From the NCBI GenBank assembly GCA_000697665.1, contig KL197715.1, positions 379,427-443,426 of the forward strand: a DNA stretch of 64,000 nucleotides, given 5' to 3'. The position numbers and the translations under genes were made by a program. Below the pieces are notes generated by a model that did no database searches, was not told where the DNA came from, and saw only the letters and a program-made list of their open reading frames with translations. The stretch comes from Jaapia argillacea MUCL 33604. Lineage: Eukaryota > Basidiomycota > Agaricomycetes > Jaapiales > Jaapiaceae. This document shows, piece after piece, positions 1 through 10,662 of this stretch; positions within the stretch are counted from its first letter, which is position 1; every line of letters starts with the position of its first letter.

Positions 1-1882
1 TTCCTCCTCCAAATTCTCACATTCAACCAAAATCTGATCCAACTCATTCTCAACCCCAATCCTCTCCTTCTCAACTCCAGCCCTCTCTTCCTTCTTCATC
101 ATAGCCACCCTCCCAAGCGTAGGTTTAATCACACTTCGTACATCCTCGCCGACCAAGAGGTTCTTTGGGTCGCTGGCGGCTGGGTTTAATTCAACTCGTA
201 GGTCGATCGTGGATGGGAGGGGGTGGGGAAGGGGAGGAAAGAGGGAGAGTGTTGCTAGGAGGTTGGTGTACGCATCTATGGCGTCTTCTGTTGAAGACAC
301 TCGACGAGCGACAGTCACTTCGAGATCACCGATGATTTTTCGAGTCTCGGATATTCGTTTTCGGAACTCTTCGATTGAACGAGAGAGTGTTTGGTGTTCA
401 GTGTTCATCTTGATCACTTCGTCTGGCGAGAGGTTTTGAACCTTTACAATATCCAACAATCGTATTTCTTCCGCCCGGAGGTTTTGTAGGTTCTCCTCTG
501 TCAACCGATAATGTCAATACAATTCAAGCGGAAGAGTTACAAGACCCACCTTCAGCAACAAGCCTCGCCTTCTCAGCTTCGATGAACTTTTCCAAGCTTA
601 TCTTGCGCTGCTCGCAATGTCGCACAAGATCTGAGAATTTCTTCTCGTCAATCTTGACATTCTTGATCTGTTCCTTGAGCTTCTCCAGTGGTGGCTGTAA
701 GTAGGGTACAGGTTGACGGTCAGAACCATGAATGCTTTCCGAGGCAGAAGAGCATACCGCCGAGTTCTCCATCTCCTCGAACTCGTTCTGCAACGCCCTC
801 AATTCCTCCCTTTGTTTCTCTACCTCTTCCAAGATAGAGGCGTTCTTCCTATCTGTCAAAGGGAACCATTCACGATTGGGTTGGAGGACACAAGAACGAA
901 ACTCACTGTAGAAGTCTTCTACCATCCTATCCAGATCAGGAAACACGTCTTGGCCGCTCAAGTACAGGTGGTATCCCTTGGTATAATATTCAAAGGAGAT
1001 GGCTTGGTAATGATCTTCCAAGTCAAACTGTTCAGGAACGTCTTCGATTTTCTGCAACGACGGGTGGGCGCTGGAGAGGTATGATTCTTTCGCCTGAAAA
1101 CACGAGTATAAGTGGAGTTGTGAGAGTTGCGGTCCCAAAAAGATGTACCTTCGCCATCTCCACTAGCCAGTATAGGACACCCAGTAATGCAGGCCAACAA
1201 TGCATGCTCGCAGGAGCGGCCAACCACTTCGGGTCCATAGTTGACACGAACGGATACGCAACAGATCTCAACGCCTGTATAAATTGCTCTTCCATCCTCT
1301 TGTCGGGATCAAATGGATAATTCTCGTCCAGTTGGCCTATGAGAAATTCAAATATTGCCCGATAGTCTTTGCCAGTGATACTCTTGAGGGCAGCTTCAGA
1401 GATTTCAAAACCGTAGTCTTGAAGCCAGGTAACGATTTCCTGACGAATTTTGTTTTGGAAACCTTTATCTCTCAGGGGTCGTTGGTCTTTGCTGGGTTGG
1501 CTACTTGAAGGTCCAGCCCCTGCTCCTCCCCCACCATTCCACATTGACCCACGCCGTGCATTACTTCTGAAAATCAGCGATTCAGCCTCGTCTACAAGTC
1601 AAATTCAGAGAAATTATCCACACACCCCTTCAGCGGCGTTCGCCCAATTGGAGGTTTCGAAGCACTCTGAAGCAGCGGATTCAGGTTTTGTGATCGATAC
1701 ATGGACTGTCGAGGATTTGTTCCAGGTGGTGGATAAGGACCTCGCATTGCTGGCCCTGCCATCGACATCCGCATGTTATTCGTAGATTTCTTCATTGCGG
1801 ATGGAGGCATTGGGATGCCGGAACGGGCATTAGAGAACATTTCTGCATGCTGCAGGACTGAGCGTCGACGAGGGTCGGCCAT
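1..1882 (-). CDS. NDC80: Kinetochore protein NDC80 (HEC1), 5' part, runs off the left edge
   Basis: This is the outer-kinetochore subunit that binds microtubules within the Ndc80-Nuf2-Spc24-Spc25 complex. The ATG at 1882 opens a basic, disordered tail (MADPRRRSVLQHAEMF) ending near PPIGRTPLK, where an intron begins. The next exon (about 1544-1153) carries the calponin-homology head, with landmarks RPLRDKGFQNKIRQEI, LKSITGKDYRAIFEFL and YPFVSTMDPKWLAA. After an intron at about 1095-1152 the chain continues as AKESYLSSAHPSLQ and LEDHYQAISFEYYTKGYHLYL, then becomes a long heptad-rich coiled coil (EEVEKQREELRALQNEFEEMEN) up to the window edge. The C-terminal Spc24/25-binding part lies outside. 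The basic N-tail before the CH head is the Aurora B/Ipl1 target in the family. Three ACGCGT boxes lie just upstream. The identification rests on the CH-domain sequence and is firm. Confidence 0.95.
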
Positions 1883-1945
1883 GACAAGGACGTTGGGTGT
1901 CGCAGAATAGGGTGGTCGTGTGGCCGAGATTTGGTTGAAAACAAG

Positions 1946-1986
1946 ACGCGTGACGTCTGTGACAGACGCGTCCGTCACGAACGCGT
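1946..1986. promoter_or_regulatory. Cluster of three MluI cell-cycle boxes (ACGCGT) upstream of NDC80
   Basis: ACGCGT occurs at 1946-1951, 1966-1971 and 1981-1986, between 64 and 104 bases upstream of the NDC80 ATG. In yeasts this hexamer is the binding core of the MBF (Mbp1-Swi6) G1/S activator. About one hexamer per 4 kb is expected by chance, so three in 41 bases stands out. Function here is inferred. A fourth copy at 2875-2880 sits in the duplicated block next door. Confidence 0.5.
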
Positions 1987-2191
1987 GAGTCGTGTCACGT
2001 GGTATTGCTGGAGTTTCTGGCCTTCGCTGAGGACTCACTGTAAGCTACTGGTTAGGGCGCAGTCAGAACAAGCATTGGCGTTCAAAGCAATCAACGACAA
2101 AGAGAAACGGCGAGGATTAGATCGACTAGTCATATTAGCTCAGGCCCCACTCTTCAAGCAACGTGTAAAGGCAAAGAAACATCCTCCACTA

Positions 2192-2738
2192 TCAGTCCCG
2201 CGGGCCATCCTCTATCCACCACCTCGGTGATTGCTCAAATATTTTAGATAGAAGCTCCATTTGCATCTGTGATGGTCGTTCGTAGTAGGATTCCGCTCCA
2301 TTGGAGCAGACAGCGAGGACAGGGATGAAGTGTTCCCTGGGTACAATGGCATCGAGTGGGGAAGTGTCGTCAACGAGCCCGCGTTCAAACGTCAAGGTCT
2401 TGACACCCGTCCTCTCCCTGATGCGGGAGAGAGCATAGAGGGCGAGCTCGAAATTGTTGAAATCGTCGGCACTACCGGGTTCGATGAGGTATTTGTTGGC
2501 GAAATCGGCTAGCCAGGAGGTGGGGGCACAAAAGCCGTAAACCTGGACTCTGTAGTAGGGCGTGGGGAGGGCAAGAGGGCAACAATCCCGCGTTTTACGG
2601 CGGGTGCGCTTGCTGCGATCAGGTGTGCTACTGTTACCATCAATCTAAAGGCAAAAAACATCAGTGTTTAGAACAAGGTAGCTAACCAGAGAGACGCACA
2701 GTGAGCTTGGCAAGTTGGCTCGACAGCTGGTGAGACAT
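2192..2738 (-). CDS. Small two-exon protein of unknown function, tandem copy 1
   Basis: Exon 1 is 2738-2700 (MSHQLSSQLAKLT), followed by a 55-base GT-AG intron (2699-2645). Exon 2 is 2644-2192, starting IDGNSSTPDRSKRTRRK. The product is 163 residues. It has a basic stretch (KRTRRKTRDCC) at about 24-34, a middle section ending in the conserved motif RTGVKTLTFERGLVDD, and a C-terminus with RPSQMQMELLSKIF and PRWWIEDGP. There is no signal peptide or membrane segment. I recognise no domain. A neighbouring copy at 3101-3647 has the same length, intron position and intron length, and by eye about 120 of 163 residues agree. The conserved splice structure and open frame in both copies argue that the gene is real and under constraint. 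Confidence 0.8.
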
Positions 2739-3100
2739 GATAACGAGTGAATGGGGGTCTATCAGAGGCCATCAGGTGAAGATTGAGAGGAGCATGACGA
2801 GATGGTACCTCAAGATCTCGAGCTCACAATTGTGACGTCCACAGACGTTGGTGAATTGGATACGTCCGTCACAAACGCGTGATTCGTGTGACGTGCCGTT
2901 CCTCGAGTTTCACTGACTTATATACACTGAGCTGAGAGTCACTGGGAAGTTACTAGTTACTGGTTAGGGTGTAATATAACAAAGCATTGCCACAAAGCAA
3001 TCGACGACAACGAGAAACATCGAAGAACAGATCAACTAGTCATGGTAACTCAGACCCCAAACAAAGTGGATATGCACCCGCAAAGAAACATCCTTCACGG

Positions 3101-3647
3101 TCACTCCTGCGGGCCATCCTCTATCCACCACCTCGGTGATCGCTCGAGTATTTTCGATAAGAGCTCCATTTGCATCTGCGATGGTCGTCTATTGTAGGAG
3201 TGCGCTTCATTGGTGCAGACAGCGAGGACAGGGATGATGTTTTCCTCGGGTTCAATGTCATCGAGCGGGGAAGCGTCGTCGACGAGCCCGCGTTCGAGGG
3301 TCAAAGTCTTCACACCCGTCCTCGTCCTGATGCGAGAGAGAGCGTAACGAACTAGCTGAATTTCGTCGAGGTCGTCGGCAGTACCAGGTGTAAGAAGGTA
3401 TTTGATGGCGAAAGCGGCTAGCCAGGGCATAGGGACACAAAAGCCGTAAACCTGGAGTCTGTCGTCTGGCATGGGGAGGGCAAGAGGGCAACAATCCCGC
3501 TTTTTACGACGGGTACGCTTGCCGGGATCAGGTTTGCTCCTGTTGCCGTCAATCTAGACGCAAACAATCTCAGTGTTTAGATACAAGGTAGCTGATCAGA
3601 AGGCGTACAGTGAGCTTGGCAAGTTGCCTCGACAGCTGTTGGGACAT
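3101..3647 (-). CDS. Small two-exon protein of unknown function, tandem copy 2
   Basis: Exon 1 is 3647-3609 (MSQQLSRQLAKLT), the intron is 3608-3554 (55 bases), and exon 2 is 3553-3101 (from IDGNRSKPDPGKRTRRK to IEDGPQE, then stop). The length is 163 residues, the same as copy 1. Substitutions are spread along the protein, while the basic motif, the TGVKTLTLERGLVDD block, the PSQMQMELLSKI helix and the PRWWIEDGP end are kept. The function is unknown. The basic N-terminal patch could bind nucleic acid, but that is a guess. The 3' flank is also duplicated, so the unit copied was larger than the gene. Confidence 0.8.
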
Positions 3648-3735
3648 AATGACAAGTGGATTGGTGTCTGTCAGAGGTCGTCAGAGTGAGATTAAAGAGA
3701 GGAGTAAGACGAAATGGCACCTCAAAATCTCTGGG

Positions 3736-4296
3736 AAGGGTGGGGGTGCCTCTGGATGTGGTGGATCGTGTTGCTTTATGGAACGTTGACCTTCCCACGC
3801 CACCAGTCGTCGACTTGCTTGGACACAACGGAGTCCACAACGGTGGACCCTATGGCGTCGTCTCCTGGTGGCCCTCAAGCCTCGCGCATCGATCCCTCGC
3901 TTTGACCTGATGGATAGCTTGGCCACCATTGTACTACTACCCTCGTACGCAGGTCTGGCCCTCCTTGTAGCGCCGGCTTCGATCATCTTCACTGATTTTC
4001 CATTATACGGTGCTTCGTTTCATATAGAGGCCACGAGGGTGGAGGACAATGTGTGGTCCTTCGCTGCGTTGACCTCCTCGCAGCCCTCGCAAATCAAATT
4101 GAGGGATTTAAATACCGAGGGATCCTAAGCATCCTCAGTACGACCTCACCGCCTTGTTTATTAACCGCCAATCTTATTCCCCACTGCCCCGATCCGTGAG
4201 TAACACTCTTTCACCTCCCCAGCTCACGCTCTCGGAACTCACAACTTCTGAAATTTACGCCCATCTCTTGCAGGAGCTCGAATCCACGGCTCGCTC
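3736..4296 (+). promoter_or_regulatory. Gene-free stretch and likely 5' region of the next gene
   Basis: I see no convincing gene here. An A/T block ATTTAAATA at about 4105-4113 is a TATA-like candidate about 185 bases before the ATG at 4297. A GTGAGTAACA donor at about 4196 and a CTCTTGCAG acceptor ending at about 4272 suggest an intron in the 5' leader. Confidence 0.35.
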
Positions 4297-5586
4297 ATGG
4301 ATCGCTGCGACGCAGATGCAGCGATTACTACAATCAGGCCCATTGCTCTCAATCGCGACCTGCCCGTAACTTTCAAATATGCCCTTCGCGACCAACGAGA
4401 AGCACCTTGGTACGCAACTTGGGGTATCGTGATGGCAGATCATATGTTTCACGGCGCCAGCACAGCCGTCTCCTCTTGTTTCACCTGTCCTCAGCATCCT
4501 GTAGATAAGGACACAGATACAAATGACTCGGATACAGACGACGAAAATAGCGACGAAGACGATGATGACGATGCCGCCAGTTCAATGGACGACGGTGCCG
4601 ACACCGAGACTCCTCAGCACACCTCACCTCCACGCACGCCGCCTCGCACCTCGCGCCCGTCCAGGCCAGCACCTCTCCTCAGTTTCTCCAGCGAGTCTTC
4701 TGGTGGCTGCATCGTCCCCTACGGCAATTCAGACGATCCGGCGGATTGGACACAGCCTCGATTTCCCGCTCGCCGAGGGCCTCAGCCGTCTCTCGCTGCT
4801 TGGGATCAGCCATCGCCCACGCGCATCCATGGGCGGTACGCCGATGGCTCGGCTCAAGGTCGGATGGCGCCCATCAACGATCGTCGGGCACAGTATGACG
4901 GTCGACCGGACACATCGCTTGCAGCCCCTTTTATGAATGACCCACGAAGGGACCCCCCACTCGTCTCTCAGATGATCGTGGACGTTCAACCCCGCCAATC
5001 TGGTGGTATGGCTCCTGTGACTTCGCCTCCTCACCGAGAGCGGTCTCTAAGGTCCACTCGAATTCCCGATTTTGTGCAGATGCTTCATTCCATCACTACG
5101 AAGCCTTCCGCCAAGGCCGGTGTCCCACCCGATATCACTATCATGGAGAGTCGCATCATTCTCATTGTAGAAATCAAGCGCCTTCCGAAGGGCTTTCGTG
5201 GCCAAGCTTTCTTTGGAAGTGTAGATGTTCTCGAGCAATTGAACGAACAGGCACACCATGTGCTCCAGTCACACCTCGCCCCACGTCAAAAGCTGGGGGG
5301 CATATTCGCCTTCGGCTACTTTTGGAGTTATCGCGAATTTTCCAAAGCGGAGCTTACTCCTTCCCCTGCCAAGTCCGAACGAGTCGACCCCAGTTACGAC
5401 CCGAATGAGTGGGACCACACTCGCACCCCCGAGGATGTCACCAGGGGCGCTCTCCCTCCCTTTTTGAAACCGATCTTTGGGAGAGCCCGATTTCTTAGCA
5501 TTTTCGATCCGAAGTCTGATGAGGCACTTCGATTGATACGAGATCGCTTACGAACCTTCAACCAAGATATCTGGCCGCAATCCTGA
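4297..5586 (+). CDS. Orphan 429-residue protein with a possible PD-(D/E)XK nuclease-like core
   Basis: This is a single-exon open frame from the ATG at 4297. Residues 1-60 form a compact N-terminal region with FKYALRDQREAPWYATWG. Residues about 70-95 are a run of Asp/Glu (DTDTNDSDTDDENSDEDDDDD), followed by about 150 residues rich in Pro, Ser and Arg that are probably disordered. The C-terminal part (about 255-429) looks folded. There a strand PDITIMES is followed by IILIVEIKRLP, giving D...E-x-K spacing, and then a helix LEQLNEQAHHVLQ with Gln residues. That order resembles the RecB-like PD-(D/E)XK fold, where a Gln in the following helix is usual. This is inference from pattern alone; I recognise no named family. 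The segment AFGYFWSYREF and the ending LRTFNQDIWPQS are typical of lineage-specific basidiomycete hypotheticals. Confidence 0.6.
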   Translation: MDRCDADAAITTIRPIALNRDLPVTFKYALRDQREAPWYATWGIVMADHMFHGASTAVSSCFTCPQHPVDKDTDTNDSDTDDENSDEDDDDDAASSMDDGADTETPQHTSPPRTPPRTSRPSRPAPLLSFSSESSGGCIVPYGNSDDPADWTQPRFPARRGPQPSLAAWDQPSPTRIHGRYADGSAQGRMAPINDRRAQYDGRPDTSLAAPFMNDPRRDPPLVSQMIVDVQPRQSGGMAPVTSPPHRERSLRSTRIPDFVQMLHSITTKPSAKAGVPPDITIMESRIILIVEIKRLPKGFRGQAFFGSVDVLEQLNEQAHHVLQSHLAPRQKLGGIFAFGYFWSYREFSKAELTPSPAKSERVDPSYDPNEWDHTRTPEDVTRGALPPFLKPIFGRARFLSIFDPKSDEALRLIRDRLRTFNQDIWPQS

Positions 5587-6183
5587 CCGAGACTAGTTAG
5601 ATTATGTTTCATGCCCGTGTCCATCTTGTCTCCGTTCCAGTTTACGTTCCTGTCGGGTAATGATTGCGAGTAAGCGTGGTTTGTAACTGCGCCTGTATTA
5701 CAGCGGTCGGAGAACAGTGTAGTCGAACAATCGTCATATCCTCCAGACATTTACCGTCACGTTGTAAAAAAAGTGTGCTAGAAAATCGGCCCGATCCAAT
5801 TCCTACCTCCTGTACAAGTAGGAAGGTCACACAGCGACCCGGTAGACAATAAACTGGACAAGGTCCCAGAGTCGCAGAGACAACATAAACAGCCATTGGA
5901 TCAAACGGTTGAAATTCATCTGGAGATACCAACAGGCACCTGACCCGTTTCCGTGAACCAATCAAAGTAGAACTCCTCAGTCTTATCACAGAGCTCCGTC
6001 CCGATGTCAATCGTTTCGTCAACGGCGGCATGGCGTGTGGAGAACGTATTCACGAGAGCCGCGATTACTTTCGGGAGTACAAGCTGGCCATCAGACGGAC
6101 TGCTAATTCCCACTCCTAGGATTAGGGATGATGATTTTGAGAACCGGATAGTATACAAAACGAGTGGGGTTCGACGATTTCCT
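5587..6183. other. Intergenic, no recognised gene
   Basis: This stretch lies between the orphan gene and the 3' end of the aminopeptidase. On the minus strand about 80 codons are open at 5916-6158, containing LPKVIAALVNTFSTRHAAVDETIDIGT, which looks protein-like. It has no clear start, no homologue I know and no obvious splice partner. It may be a gene scrap or 3' UTR of the aminopeptidase. Confidence 0.3.
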
Positions 6184-9100
6184 CTACAACTTTACTCCTT
6201 GCTTCCACTTCTTTAGCCATTCGGACAAGTCCGTTGAAGATCGCTAGGAGGGATGAAATGAGAAACAGGAAAGGGGTGTAGTGGAGATGCGGACTAACGT
6301 CAATGAAAGCTGCCTTGGCGTTGATGGTATCCAACATTTGAGAGAGGGCCAAACGGTACTTGGAGACATCTTTATCCTATTTTTCGATAACAGGGTGAGG
6401 ACCATATCTCCAAAGGTGAGATCAACTGACCTTGAAGAACAGTTCGGTTTCTTCCTTGTCTTTGACAGTCGCCAGTCCACTGAAAGACATCTACGAAAAT
6501 AGGAAAATAAGGTTATGTGGGGCTTGAAGCCGGCTGCAAGGAGTGATAACGTACCTTGACAAGGTAAGAGAGGGAGAAGTTGCCCTCAAAGCGTTTATAC
6601 AACTGGCAGAAATTCCGTTGAGAGCGAACTTGTGGATTCAGAAAAGGGAGGCACGTACAGCATCGTAGTTGTCCTTGAAGAATTGTGCCAAGATTCTCCG
6701 CGCCAAGGGATTCGACTGCAATCCAGAGAAGAAATACATGACATCCTGGTCACGAGCATTGGTAAGTGTGTAGTCCAGCGTCTCCTTGGCCAAGGCCAAG
6801 TCCCGACTACTACCCATAGCCAACCTAGGAGCACGAAGTCGTCAGATCACAGCAGTGGGGAGGTCAAGAATATACATACATCGCGGCGATGCCGACTTGG
6901 GGAGTCGTTGGCTTCTCGTGGATGGCCTTCATCACGTCGTATTCCTCTTTTCCGCCGTGTTTCACAGCCTATACAGGGTTTCATAAAACACGTCTTGATG
7001 ACATGACGACCGACTGACCGTGGAATAGATCACCCTTTGCAGGTCAGCTGGAATTTTGGACTCGTCCCCAGACTTGCGGAAATCAGCGAATCGACTCTTC
7101 AGCTCATTGACTACACTGTTACCCCATGTCAATGTTAGCGCTATCGCGGGCGGAAATGCTGGGAAACACGAACGCTTCGTCATTGGCACTGGCGGCCATT
7201 GAGATGGCCTTGGTACGCAACTGCGAGATATCGGCCGAGTCGGTTTCTGAGTACACGTATCCTAGACGCTTCACCAAAGGAGCAAATAGAGCCTAGTACT
7301 ACTGTAAACGATATATCCGAGGAACGAGCTGCACGGCGTACCCGAGTGAAGTCGTCCAACAAGTCTACGGTTTCTTGATGCTCGAACCATGTTGACTTGA
7401 GAACTTGCAGGTTGTTGGCGATACTGTCCCAAACAAGGACTACAGAAGTCGTGATGAAACCTGATAACAGCATCTACGAAAACAAGAGACACTTACATTC
7501 CTCTTCGTTTTTCAGGAGCGACATGACAGTCAGAGCACTGCTGAGCTTGGCGAAACCGGCTCTCGAAAGTACTAGAGCATCATGAACCAAACCAATCCTA
7601 TCGTTCAATGGGAAGATTGAGTCCTTTTTGGCGGCCTCTGCTGCAATTTTGGCAAGGCGGTCCGGAGTGTACAATACTCGATCTAATTAGATGTAGTTAA
7701 TCAATCGTCAAGGCCAGGGCATAGCAGGGAAAAGGACTCACAAACTCCAGTAGTTCCCGCATTCAATTTGAAAGGCAGACTAGTATCGAGTGGAATGAAC
7801 TTCTCTCGTTCGTCCAAGACCGCGGTCTTATCGACACTGGGTCGCCCATCTTTGTCAACAGTGAGAATGTTTAAGGGAATGGTCCTACGGGACGAAGGCG
7901 TAAGTAATTTCAGCCTATCTTCGGCAGGATCACCGACCAGATGGTTTCGTTATCTTTAGGCTCCGCGGGTCCAGTCTCGAGGAAACGGTCCTGTCGAACT
8001 TTAATCCCATGCTTTGTTTCAGTCACCGTTAGGACCGGGAAACCCATCTATAGGCAAACTGTAAGTAGCCTTCCGAGCATGACTCTCTGCGACCTACCTT
8101 GGTGATCCAGTTGTCCATCATTTTGGCCACATCGATGCCTGAAATCGGAATCAGTGAAACCGCCATACAGTCAGTCGCCAACGGATGAACCTGTCGCTTC
8201 GCTAATCCCGTCCCAAAGGTCCTTGGTTACACTGCTTCCATAGAGTCGATTTTTGAGGTACAGGGACACGCCTTTGAGGAATCGGTCTTCTCCCACATAG
8301 TTGGACAACATCCGAAGGACTGAAGTTAGGTTGTGAGTGGGTAATTCGTGTTACAATGGGTATACGGTGACATACCCGACCCCGCCTTTGCGTACGATAG
8401 AGCATCGAAAATCTATTGGCCACAAGTCTGTCAATGTCGTCAAGATCGGGTGACCGGGGACACTCACCTGGTTGATTTGGTTGGCATCAGGACATTCGAC
8501 CTCAATAGGATGGGATGAGAGTTTTGCGTCGAGATCGAGAGCGTTTCCGAGATGTTGTGTGATGAACTCGGACTCCACTTTCCACTCCGGGAAAACTCTA
8601 CGATAGTCTGTCTAGCGGAGTCAAGCTTGGAACAAGGAAATAACGTACTTGTCTGTGAAACTGGTTAGACAAGTTTAATAAGGGAGAAAAGTGTCAGAGC
8701 TTGCCTGTGATTATCACTTCACCCATCTTCATGAGTTAATTAGGTCATTACCGTGATCCATCTGACTCGCAGCTGGCTAAACTCACCAAAGTTGCGAAGC
8801 CTGAGGAATAGCCGTTATTTGCTGGATACATGACATGATTTTAGAACTTACCCTCATTGAGGTAAAGGTTGTCCCACCACGACATCGTGGTGATGTTCCC
8901 AAACCTAATAGTGAAGAGTTAGAGCGATAAGACGACATAACCGCATCGTACATACCACATATGGGCGACTTCGTGGCTCTGTACAGTGGCGACTCGCTTC
9001 TTCCCAACCAGATCAGCTCTCTTGGGATCGAGCAAGAAGACACTTGTCCTTCCGGTGATTAGTCCCTAATTGCAAATAGCGTAAGCGAGAGCCCTTATAG

Positions 9101-10662
9101 CTCTATAACGAGACACGAAGACTCACCCAATTCTCCATGGCACCTGCGATCACGACCCGGGATGAGATGATAGATCGGATACGACAGAAAGGTTTACGGA
9201 CCAGCATCGAAATCACTGGCCTGCAGCACATTGACATCAGAGGCAAGTTTAGCAGGTTGACTACAGAGGGGTACGCACCACAAGGGTATCCAACTTGGGA
9301 AGTGGGTATTCCACGTCGAAAACTTGCTCGTAAATTGGAAGAACCTTCGCCTTCACATCAAGGGCGAATTGCGCCATGTGAATGTTGTCCGATGTGGCTT
9401 CACGAGAATGCATAAGCGTCGAATGTCAAGGCGGAGCTTTGCCACGTACCATAAATACGAAGAGGACGAGTCTTTCCGCTTAGAGGGCTCTTGTAGGAGC
9501 TCTCCAAGTAGTCGAAGTGTCCGTTCGCGTATGCCACGATATAAGTGGACATCTAGAGAGGGCATCACTCGTTGTTCTTTCCGGGAGGCATTGGGAGACC
9601 TACGCGAGGGGTGGGTTCAAACCGAGTGATCTTCCATTTCTCCGTTGCTTGATCGGCAGTGGATAAACTCTCAAATAGTTTGGATAGTTCTGGGATGTCC
9701 GATGCGGGCTTGGAACTGGGGTTGTACACTTCCTCCGAAATAACGGGCATGTTGCTCAAGTTGACGGTGTCGGCCCTAGATATGAGTGTGATGCCAAACG
9801 TAGCCTTGAGGAGAGGCTCGTCCCAACATGGGAATGCTCTTCTGGCAGCAGTGGGCTTTTGGGGAAGAAAGTACGTTGTGGATATCAATCAAGTCGAGAG
9901 GCACATGACGCACCTCAAACTGGGTGAGAGCATAGTTCTTCTTTCTGCCCTGGTCTTCCCAAGTCGACTTGTAGTACCCCATCATGCTACCCGTCAATTT
10001 CCCCTCAAACCCAACCCGCAATTGAACCTTAGATCCTGCTGGGAGCGGGGTCGGTGATTGAACCGTGGCCCGTTCCGTATCCTTGTCCACCAGAACCGAA
10101 AGCCCACTCTGCTCGACTTTGAAAGCGTCGGAGATGAGGGATGCATGGCCAAGGGTCAACTCAGACGAGTTGAAAACAATTGTGGAAGTCTCCTTCTTGA
10201 CATCGAGACTGAGGACTCATTAGCGATTGCCAGACGAAAGGGTGTTGGGACATACTCGATCTTCACAAAACCATCGAAAGCAAGTTTCTCCAAGTCGGTC
10301 TTCACGGTGACGTCGTAGTGTGTCGGTACAATATCTTCAGGAAGACGGAACCCGTCACTGGAGGCCTTCGAAACAGCACCAGAAGACATGTGTGTGATGG
10401 TTGAACAATTTCGGCGGGAGGTTGGTCTGGAGAAATCGAAAGGGTTGGAAGATCGATGGAAAGGTGTAGAATTATAGCGAATCAATCTGGGTGCGAGTCC
10501 CTGTCTGTCCAGAGAACGGCTTCGAATGCAATCGATACGCAGGTCGCGTGTTCCTCGATTAACGCTGATAGTGGACGCGTTGGCTATCCCCAGCCCTCGA
10601 GCACATGCTGACTGACATCGAAGGGAAGAGATGTTCCACCTGACGAGAGAGTTCCGGATCAT
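6184..10662 (-). CDS. M1-family zinc aminopeptidase (AAP1/APE2 type) with an alternative mitochondrial-type N-terminus
   Basis: It removes N-terminal residues from peptides using one zinc ion. The conserved protein begins at the ATG at 10389 (MSSGAVSKASSDGFRLPEDIVP, then PTHYDVTVKTDLEKL). The in-frame ATG at 10662 adds 91 Arg/Ser-rich residues (MIRNSLVRWNISSLRC...). Landmarks in order: ARRAFPCWDEP; YLESSYKSPLSGKTRPLRIY; the exopeptidase signature GAMENWG (about 9129-9146, split by an intron); the zinc site HEVAHMWFGN (HEVAH coded at 8961-8975); the third ligand in NLYLNEGFA (about 8850); and IFDALSYAKAGSVLRML. The ERAP1-like C-terminal domain follows, with LPFKLNAGTTGVYRVLYT, and ends DLSEWLKKWKQGVKL with the stop at 6184-6186. 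There are many short introns. The spliced product is about 890 residues from the inner start, the family size. Confidence 0.93.

Larger units (their letters stand above)
1945..3735. repeat. Tandem segmental duplication, two units of about 0.9 kb
   Basis: Unit A (about 1945-2825) and unit B (about 2840-3735) align along their whole length, including non-coding flanks. Examples are the CCGTCAC(G/A)AACGCGTGA block (about 1972 and 2866), the TAGATCGACTAGTCAT-like block (about 2117 and 3028), and the region upstream of each ATG (GGTACCTCAAGATCTC at about 2804 versus GGCACCTCAAAATCTC at about 3716). The offset grows from about 894 to 909 bases along the units, so a few small indels have built up. 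The units are nearly adjacent. Confidence 0.8.

Noticed and set aside
713-1084. Plus-strand open frames across NDC80 (for example 713-1084, 1081-1320, 1450-1785)
   Set aside because: They are antisense shadows of the NDC80 exons. The minus strand carries recognisable CH-domain and coiled-coil sequence.
10480-10500. GGGTGCGAGTCCC looks like a tRNA T-arm
   Set aside because: It lies in the open N-terminal extension of the aminopeptidase, and no cloverleaf forms around it.
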